A stretch of 23,456 nucleotides of DNA. Source: Chara braunii (lineage: Eukaryota > Streptophyta > Charophyceae > Charales > Characeae). Made by a program: the position numbers and the translations under genes. This document shows positions 17,041 to 23,456 of the stretch, one piece after another. The DNA is taken from contig BFEA01000124.1 in NCBI GenBank assembly GCA_003427395.1, positions 2,521,981 through 2,545,436 of the forward strand. The letters are read 5' to 3'. The notes beneath the pieces were generated by a model. The model was not told the DNA's origin and did no database searches. It saw only the letters and a program-made list of their open reading frames with translations. Positions within the stretch are counted from its first letter, which is position 1, and each line of letters begins with the position of its first letter.

Positions 17041-18304
17041 TGGTTCGAACTGCGCTTGATTGGTTCTTAGCAATAGCTGTTTGGTGCTTTGCATGAGGGG
17101 TGGGGCAGTGATAAGGCTTGGGCGTTGAACGGTAGGCCGCCCAGGGTCGTGTGGGCGCGCCAGGAAGCTATGTGGTGACATTAGGGGTGTACGCTGGATG
17201 ATGAGAGCTCGCTGATGTGGCACTTAAGCCGAGGTGGAACTGCATTCTGCTGTTGGTTGTGCCGAGGCAAAGGCCGGTCATCATAAATGCACATCAGGTT
17301 GCCGGTGAGAAATCTGTGGTTGGGGGCAGCATTATAAGGTACGTTGCTCTCTTCCTTATCGACCCTCTTCATTACTTCTTACCGTGAGGAAGTGAGTTCT
17401 GTCTTGAGAGTCCTCTCAATGTGAGGTGTCGTGAGCGCTCAACCTTGAGAGTCGACATTCTTCCTGGGCAGCAAGCTGATGGGAGACGGGCGAAGCCTCT
17501 GAAGGGCCCTGGATGAAGCACTCGGGTCACAATCACCATGCCAACCCACTGGGACTAGTACACGCATGGTTTGCCGCACGTCCTTGGTTCTTCTGCTGCG
17601 CAATAGAGGTCATGCAGGGCATGCCAGCCCTTTGAACAGATGCTCACCAGACCGTCTATAAATATTTCTGGTGCGACTCGGTGTTGACTCTGGCTGTGAT
17701 CGTCGTCCTGTCTGCGACGTTAAATAATTCCTGAGGACCTTGGGGGCCGTCCTTAAACTGCCTCTTGATCAGCCAGATCAAACCGGATGTAAGGCTCGTT
17801 GCATGCGAGGGTAAAAAACAGTGCAGGGGCTGGCAGGTTCGGCATAGACTTGAGGCACAGGGGTGGGCCGGATTGCACACCTTCAGACACGCCGCTCAAC
17901 CAGATGCTCAGGCCGTTGACACAAAGTGACAACTCAAGAAGGATACAGGGAGACGGGGGATTCCGGTAATGGTTCGCTGTGGTACTAATTAGATGAATTG
18001 CCATCCAATATGCATCTCCACAGGTAATTATTTTTATTTTGGTTACTTAGTTGTACGGACTTGTTAACAACTGGCAGACATCTGCAGATAGGTTAGTTCC
18101 TTCCTTGCTGCATTGCATTCTGTGTTAGAGTAATCTAAAAACAGAATTGAACTTACCTGTAGGACCCGACATTGATTGCTGGTTACCACTTGACTACTTC
18201 TCTCTAGGCTGACCAGAATTAGTTGATTGTCCATACCCGGTTGTGTGTTATGATGAGGTAGGATTCAGTGTGGACTCTAGTTCAGATCACACACACTGTA
18301 GCTG
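17041..18304 (+). other. untranslated leader of the retrotransposon
   Basis: About 1.26 kb between PBS and gag with no supported coding. Around 17385-17460 the motif CTTGAGAGTC is repeated with GAGGAAGTGAG and GTGAGGTGTCGTGAG, and could form a structured leader. Minus-strand frames at 17656-17880 and 17753-18004 look somewhat protein-like but have no domain I can name. Confidence 0.55.
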
Positions 18305-20244
18305 ATGAGTGATGCAGGCGGTAGTGAGGGGGAGGAACTAGTAGTGGAACATCTTAGAGTGACTCGTAGAACTGCACTCAGTCAACCGATTACCTTCTTG
18401 GAGTTAGGCCAGGGGAAGGAAAGGCGGCTGCGAAGGGAAGCCAGGGAAAGGACAACATTAGAAAGGGCTAGGACAGCGGCAACCAATGCTGAACGGACAC
18501 TTGCAGCAGCAAGACTAGCGGACGCTAAGAGTTCAGGTTGAGGTTGCGATGGCTACCTCCTCTACAGTGACATTGTCCCAGGCCTCTTCGTCAGGTGTCA
18601 GTCAAGGTATCTCTCAGAGTTTCGTTAGTCAATCTGTTGGCTCACACCTGAGGATTATGAGATCCTCCAAGCGGAAGAACTGCATGATCAACTACAGCAG
18701 CAATTGAGAGATGCAGCAGAGAGGAGACAAAGGGCTATCACTAGAAAAGCTAGACTAGGAGCTAGGAGGCAAGAGTTAAGAATCTAGTGGCACTAGACGA
18801 GTCGACACTTGACCCTGCAATGCGAGCGTTGCGTCGCTCACTCCTTTGTGTGGCAGAAACGCAGGTTGTCCAGCAGGAAGTGCTGGTCGAACTAATGGAT
18901 GGCCAGAATCGAATTATGGCCGCACTGCAAGCTCCTCGTCCAGTGATGAGGCAGCCTCAAAATGCTGTAGCTGCCCCTTCGGTTGCGGGTCCCTCAGTGA
19001 CGCCGTCACCGATAGGGCCCTCTTTCTCTCCTATTTAGGGCATTCCTCTTTCAGGTAGTCAACCAGTAGTTAGTGGTCAGGTTCTGATTTCTTCTCTCGT
19101 ACCATCAAGGACGGTGGCAGCTCAAGTGCCATTGTCTGGACAGCCGCAGCCTAGCGTGCAGCAACCTGTCTCAGTGGCTATGCAACCACTGCAGCAATCA
19201 CCTGGGCAAATCCAGCCTATGCAGTGGATGCCCAAGATTCCCTTGCTGAGTCCAAAGCCCTTCTCTGGCGACAGGAAGAAGGACGAGGACCTGGACACCT
19301 GGGTGAGAACTGTGCCCACTTATGTGAGGCATAAGCTCACCATGCCAGAGCAGGAAGTCATAGTTGCTGCTTCCTTTTTAGAGGGATCGGCAGCGCGTTG
19401 GTTGAATGGCTTAGCGCAACAACAGGGCTACAGTCAAAATTTCGATGCCTGGGCCCAGGCCCAGACATTGGAGGACTTCGTACGGACTGTGTACAATAGG
19501 TGGCATGACCCTCACGGGGCTCAGAAGGCCACCGACGCGATCAACAATCTTTGTGCCAAAAGGTACAAGAATGTCCGCGAGATCACAGACATCGTAGAAC
19601 GTCTACTCGTGGTACCAAGTGAACGCTACGACCAGTAGGTACTCCTCACAAATTATTTGAGATGTCTGCCCATAGATGTCAAAAATAAGCTGGCAGACGA
19701 GGCCTACGTCGACCAACATAACTTCGCCTCTTTCAGCAAGAAAGCCTTAGATATAGAGGCAAAGCTTGGGTCCGCGCATCAGAGTCAGGGAGATGGTAGG
19801 AAGAAGAGACTTCCCCAAGATTGGAAAAAGAAAGGTTCACTAATGTTCGTCGACCATGATGGTCAGACGACTGAAATTGACGTCTTCTCAAACCTTGGGG
19901 ATGAGATAGAGCATGATGGGGCCAATGAGATTTCGGATGGGGGAGCCGTGGCACCTATCAAAGAAACGGCTAGGAGGACCGGGAAGAAGAAGGTAGGCCT
20001 GTCTATGGGTCAGGGCGACCAAGGAACACTCGCATGGGTAAAACTTGGGTTAGACTACGAGCTGTGGAGAGACAGAGTTGCTAGGGGCACGTGCATGAAT
20101 TGTGGCAACTATGGCCACACATCTCGAACGTGCCGAGGCAAGAAAGTCACAACGAAGGTAGCCTCTCCAACGGCGGTGGGCTTATCTTCGAACCCTGGCA
20201 ATGCTTTTGCGAGCACTTCGCAAGGAAACACCTCGAGTCAGTAG
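18305..20244 (+). pseudogene. gag: decayed gag of the retrotransposon
   Basis: Gag builds the virus-like particle and binds element RNA. The frame opens at ATG 18305 (MSDAGGSEGEE...), closes at 18541, and continues in other frames: 18549 on, about 18641-18784 (LTPEDYEILQAEELHDQLQQ), then one frame to 20244 broken by TAG at 19036 and 19636. The central part has the Retrotrans_gag look: KPFSGDRKKDEDLDTWV, then ASFLEGSAARWLNG. Near the end a CCHC zinc knuckle, CMNCGNYGHTSRTC (CX2CX4HX4C), lies at 20092-20133. The coiled-coil, Arg/Glu-rich N-terminal part and Gln/Pro-rich linker precede the core. At least two stops and about three frame changes make it non-functional as read. Confidence 0.88.
20092..20133 (+). 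other. CCHC zinc knuckle of gag
   Basis: Spacing C-X2-C-X4-H-X4-C with Gly and Tyr at the usual places, followed by basic residues RGKKVTTK. This is the nucleocapsid RNA-binding motif. Confidence 0.9.
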
Positions 20245-22025
20245 GAGTGTTAGCTGCTCTTACTCGTGCTGAAGTGGTAACGTTGCATTCCCACGTCAAG
20301 CGTTGTGACGAACTATTTTTTGTAATTGCGCGACTTTCTGCACGAAGCTGCTTGGGGAAATACGACGGGTCAAATGGGTGAGATGCGGGAAGATGGGTCG
20401 GGCGGGCCAGTTGCATGGATGCCCTCGTTTCTTTTTGTTTTCTGCTGGAAATTGTCGGATCGGTGGCGGGAAAGTCTCGTGCCAACGGTTGGGTAGTCGC
20501 GCCTTGGCGAGCGCGAAAAATATTTGTGCCATAGCTTCTTTCTTGTTCTGCTGTGGGCATTGGGAATTTTGGCTCGATCATTGCATATTCGGACTAAGCG
20601 GGGTGACAACTCTGTGTGGATGCGAGGCGACGGACTGCCTGCGTCGAGAGAGAGAGAGAGGGAGCAGTTGTGGGTGTGGGATGAGGTTCCTTTCTTTATT
20701 CCTCTGTATAATTTTGGATCCTGGTATGGCCGATTTTATCGCGGCGTTTTGGAACTTCTCCTTGTAAAGCGCCTCGGATTTTCATTGTCGTTTTTGCTTT
20801 GCATGTATGCATGGAATGAATGTGAACTCCCTTTCCCTAGTAATCCTTTCGGATTTCCCATTTTTGCTTTGCGATCCCTGCTTCGTCTCTGTCTACTATT
20901 TCACTTGCGTGAGTTATATGCTCATATCTTATTGAAAATGCTTGTTATGGATGTTGGGTTTAGTCGTTAACTTTCGATCACCAAGAAGTTGATTGTCCTG
21001 TCATTTCATCTCTTTCATCTCTTTCCTCTTTTATGTTGCATGTATGGCATGTAGTGACCGGCTCTCACCCAACGTAGCGTGAGTAGGATATCTGCATGTC
21101 TGTCGAACGCAATCGGTATACCGAACCAATCCGTTGTTTCTCACGTGCGCGCGTGCGTACGACCGCGATCTCGAGAAAGCCAAGTTGTCGCGTATGCACT
21201 CGTCTGCGCGAGTCAGCCTTAACCCCGTATAAGGATGCAAGGGACCGAAATTGCTAAACGGATATGGCTGCGAAATTTCCCTCTGGGACGTCCGATCGTG
21301 AGAGCCTAAGAGACCCGGAATATCGCGAATACTGGGAAGGCGAACAGCTCAGACGACGGGGAAACTTGAGAAACCCGAAATTCCCCTGTCTGACAGAGAA
21401 CGACTGACTATGCGCGGGGGATTTCCACTGGGCTATAACCCGCGATCCTGGGGGCCCAGACTATCCAAATACGGACAATACTCAATACTACATATCCCCG
21501 GGTTTCGTCGTTATTACTACCAGTTTCCCTCCCTTCCTTCTCCTCCTTCCATATCACCAACTCACACTGGTACCGTGGAACTCCATAGCTCGCTATTGGC
21601 CTCGCCCACCGTGCGAGGATTGCCGACGGTACCAGGCACGCCGGGCTTCGGGACTCATCCGGCGAACCCAAACCGAAGCCGAGCAGCGGCTGCACAGTCT
21701 CCGCTTACGAACCACCTCGTCAGAATCCAAGGCGTGTTACGAGCGGCGTCAACAACTGTTCGAACGACGCGACAGCCATGGTGTCCCACCGGTCCCCCGG
21801 GCAAGGGACCGACTGCGGCAACACAACTGGCAAAGACCATAGCCCCCTCACAGAGGGCGGAACGTCAGATACGAGCCATACGCACCGTCTTGCACCGCTG
21901 TCCTTAAAACTTGCCACAGGAGATCTCAGTTCCGACCTGGGACTCCACCCCCACTTTCCTAAAATCCTTGGCACACCCCTTTTTGCACTTTCGGGCCCCC
22001 ATCCCACTCTCATCAAGAAGTCGCG
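20245..22025 (+). other. 1.8 kb unexplained internal region of the retrotransposon
   Basis: This lies where the gag-pol junction would be, but shows no protease, reverse transcriptase or integrase motif. The left part (to about 21060) is rich in TTTTGC and CTTTC on the plus strand, with a short GA run at 20647-20662, and resembles host untranslated or intronic DNA; the 148-codon frame at 20524-20970 is hydrophobic and unrecognised. A frame ending TAG at 21840-21842 contains CEDCRRYQARRASGLIRRTQ and is strongly basic and coiled-coil-like, so may be a real remnant. Captured host DNA or a lineage-specific gag-pol spacer are both possible. Confidence 0.45.
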
Positions 22026-22380
22026 ATGGGCGTGAGGTTGGGCGTCACAGCGTTGGCCAAGGCTAGTGACCCATCCATCGCCCCGCAGACACATTCAGAC
22101 TCACCGACGCTCTGTTCGAGAGATGTGTCTAAGTCCCTAGAAGAGTTACAGTCTGAGTGGTCAGGGAAGGACCCCAGAGACTCTTGGGTGATGATCAGTA
22201 GAGGTCCTACGAGTGAACATTTCGTGGTAGAGGTTGATGTAGGTGGCCGCAAAGTGGGTGCCTTCGCAGACATAGGCTCTACATGAAATTTCATTAGTCG
22301 TGTTTGTATGGATAGATTGCGCTTAGGGGACCAAGTGCAGCGGCTTAGCAGAACTGTAGCTTCTGCGCTAGCCCCCAACC
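22026..22380 (+). pseudogene. retropepsin-like protease remnant
   Basis: The frame contains SEHFVVEVDVGGRKVGAFAD, then IGST, TGA (22284-22286) and NFISRVCMDRL, the layout of retroviral-type aspartic proteases (V.V.G......DSGAT.NFIS). The catalytic triplet DSG/DTG reads D-I-G here (Asp at 22269-22271) and a stop follows two codons later, so it is inactive. The homology ends near 22370, where the chromodomain frame begins. Confidence 0.7.
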
Positions 22381-22614
22381 ATGGATGGTGAAGTTGACAT
22401 CGACGGAATTGTGGAGCATCGAGTGATGCCCGTGCCTAAACCACCGGGCAGAGGCCGCCCTCCTAAGCCAAGAATGCAATATTGTGTCAGATTCAAACAT
22501 CATCTGGATCCCAGCGAAGATTGGTGGTTCACGAGAGAAGAACACATGCGAACAGCACCTCAAGTTATTGCAGGCTACGAAAGAGAACTCAAGGGGAAGA
22601 TGCCTGCAGATTAG
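22381..22614 (+). pseudogene. chromodomain remnant of integrase C-terminus
   Basis: 77 codons: DIDGIVEHRV, a Pro/Arg/Lys linker, YCVRFKHHLDPSEDWWFTRE, then APQVIAGYERE to a stop. The order hydrophobic strand, (Y)xVRFK, D..E..W, E..., YE matches the chromodomain that ends the integrase of chromoviruses and steers insertion to marked chromatin. It starts immediately after the protease remnant in another frame, so a deletion has removed everything between. The ATG is probably internal to the ancestral polyprotein. Confidence 0.7.
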
Positions 22615-22636
22615 ACGACTTCTCAGAGGACTATCG

Positions 22637-22654
22637 AAGAAAGGGAGGAGGGAA
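22637..22654 (+). other. polypurine tract
   Basis: GAAGAAAGGGAGGAGGGAA, purine-only, ends exactly at the first TG of the 3' LTR. It primes plus-strand DNA synthesis in LTR elements. Confidence 0.88.
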
Positions 22655-23456
22655 TGCGAGGATCTGGGTCCTCGGCAGGCCTAAGGGGCCCCTGTTGCAG
22701 ATGTGCCCGCCCTAAGTGAAGGCGGGCCTAACAAATCACAAGAGGCCCTCAGCTGCCAAATTCGTATTTGGGATCCAGGCAATTGTGACGCGCAAGTTGG
22801 TTGAGGGAAACACAGGCAAGCGAAGACATTCCACAGCCTTCCGGGCCTTTCCAAAAATGCAGGCCCTGGGCAAGAATCACAGCCTCATACACAGATAGTT
22901 GGGAGGCCCAACCAAACGAGGCCCAGTGGCTGCAACGTAGACGCAGCATACTAGGGCCTACCGGAAGCTTCTGGGCCGAGGCCCAGGCCAGCCAGGCTGC
23001 GAAGTCAGGCAAGCTCATTCCATATAGGAAAGAGCTCGCTGCCTGGAGATTCATTCAGCGCTTGCTGGCTGGCGGCAGCGCTGCTGGAGCTTTTGCTCGC
23101 ATGCTGGCTGCTAGCGCTGGAGCAAGGTGCTGCACTCGTGCGGTCGTGTGTGGAAGCAGGGGAGGGAGAGGAGGATGATAATGATGACGATGTGAGGGCA
23201 CATACCTGGTATTGGCGATGGTCTGCATGGGCGACATCTACAAGTCCTTCGTGAGCTGCTGACGTCAACAGTTGCATTGTCAATCAGTAGGCAGACAGTA
23301 GCTGTGTAGGGAGCAGGCTGGGTGCCGAGCGCCAAGTAGGGAGATAGGGCCTGGACACTCATGTTGGTGGTGGCGAGAGCAAGCTCTCATTGACATTGGT
23401 TTTCAGTGTTACGATTCTTCATTGGTGTTATATTGGTGCATTTCTGCTTTCTGGAC
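22655..23456 (+). repeat. 3' LTR, incomplete at the window end
   Basis: Starts TGCGAGGATCTGGG and follows the 5' LTR to TTTCTGCTTTCTGGAC, the equivalent of position 16948, so about 77 bases are missing off the window. It lacks 118 bases present in the 5' LTR (between CAGGG motifs) and 4 bases near 22818. Confidence 0.92.

Larger units (their letters stand above)
16024..23456 (+). mobile_element. Ty3/gypsy-type (chromodomain) LTR retrotransposon, internally deleted, truncated by window end
   Basis: Direct terminal repeats start at 16024 and 22655. Internal parts in order: PBS 17029, leader, decayed gag 18305-20244, unexplained spacer, protease remnant near 22130-22380, chromodomain remnant 22381-22614, PPT, 3' LTR. 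Gag followed by protease and an integrase-type chromodomain just before the PPT is the chromovirus arrangement of Ty3/gypsy elements. No reverse transcriptase, RNase H or integrase catalytic core is present. By eye the two LTRs differ at roughly 30 of the first 510 aligned bases (about 94% identity), many of them C-to-T or G-to-A, plus a 118-bp deletion in the 3' LTR. It lies antisense to the transporter. Confidence 0.9.

Noticed and set aside
17656-18004. Minus-strand open frames in the retrotransposon leader, with some protein-like composition
   Set aside because: No recognisable domain or splice partner, opposite to the element; not a missing transporter exon because no POT helix or ExxER motif appears.
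20524-20970. 148-codon hydrophobic plus-strand frame
   Set aside because: No pol motif, no membrane-protein family recognised, and the sequence looks like T-rich non-coding DNA; left within the unexplained region.

Overview
The window is eukaryotic nuclear DNA. It has GT-AG introns with conserved phase, an LTR retrotransposon with a plant-type initiator-tRNA primer site, dense micro- and minisatellites, long A/T homopolymers, and assembly gaps (one 145-base N run and three single Ns). The only host gene I can support is the 3' portion of a proton-coupled oligopeptide transporter (POT/SLC15, PepT-like) on the minus strand. The mixture of a PepT-like transporter, a chromodomain Ty3/gypsy element and a bloated repeat-rich intron landscape would fit a large-genome streptophyte alga such as Chara. 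That is a guess, not something the sequence proves.

Layout. 1-2600: mostly non-coding, with one possible retroelement-derived reading frame fragment (minus, 27-341) and a perfect 25-bp hairpin (711-787). 2600-5075: two imperfect hairpins, then a minisatellite built on AACAAACCTGG/A. A diverged solo LTR (about 3201-4639) has split this minisatellite, and the LTR itself carries a roughly 300-bp inverted-repeat element (about 3319-3619). 5075-10050: intergenic DNA dominated by tandem repeats: a 30-bp higher-order GAGTC array, a CCT-rich tract, a GGTGAAGGCTC minisatellite with a 214-bp duplication, GA, CAG and CTTCC tracts. A TATA/TGACGTCA pair near 6000 is promoter-like but has no convincing gene. 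10054-15855: three exons of the POT gene in minus orientation (15855-14863, 14001-13608, 10316-10054), with splice phases that fit. Its introns hold minisatellites, CA/CG tracts, the N gap, a partial exon duplication and an unremoved 38-bp Tn5/Nextera mate-pair junction adapter (14338-14375). 16024-23456: an LTR retrotransposon in the next upstream intron, in antisense orientation to the transporter, with its 3' LTR running off the window.

The retrotransposon has a 1,002-bp 5' LTR, PBS, a gag broken by two stops and apparent frameshifts, a damaged protease remnant, a chromodomain remnant, a polypurine tract and a 3' LTR. Reverse transcriptase, RNase H and the integrase core are absent, and about 1.8 kb of unexplained sequence sits between gag and protease. 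The copy is therefore non-autonomous and, at about 94% LTR identity by eye, not recent. The N-terminal exons of the transporter, with the ExxER proton-coupling motif, must lie beyond position 23456 if the gene is intact.

I found no new defence or enzymatic system. The most useful observations are the adapter junction, which questions local contiguity, the deletion structure of the retroelement, its solo-LTR relative with a nested insertion, and an unusual 101-residue acidic insertion in the transporter that may instead be an unspliced intron.
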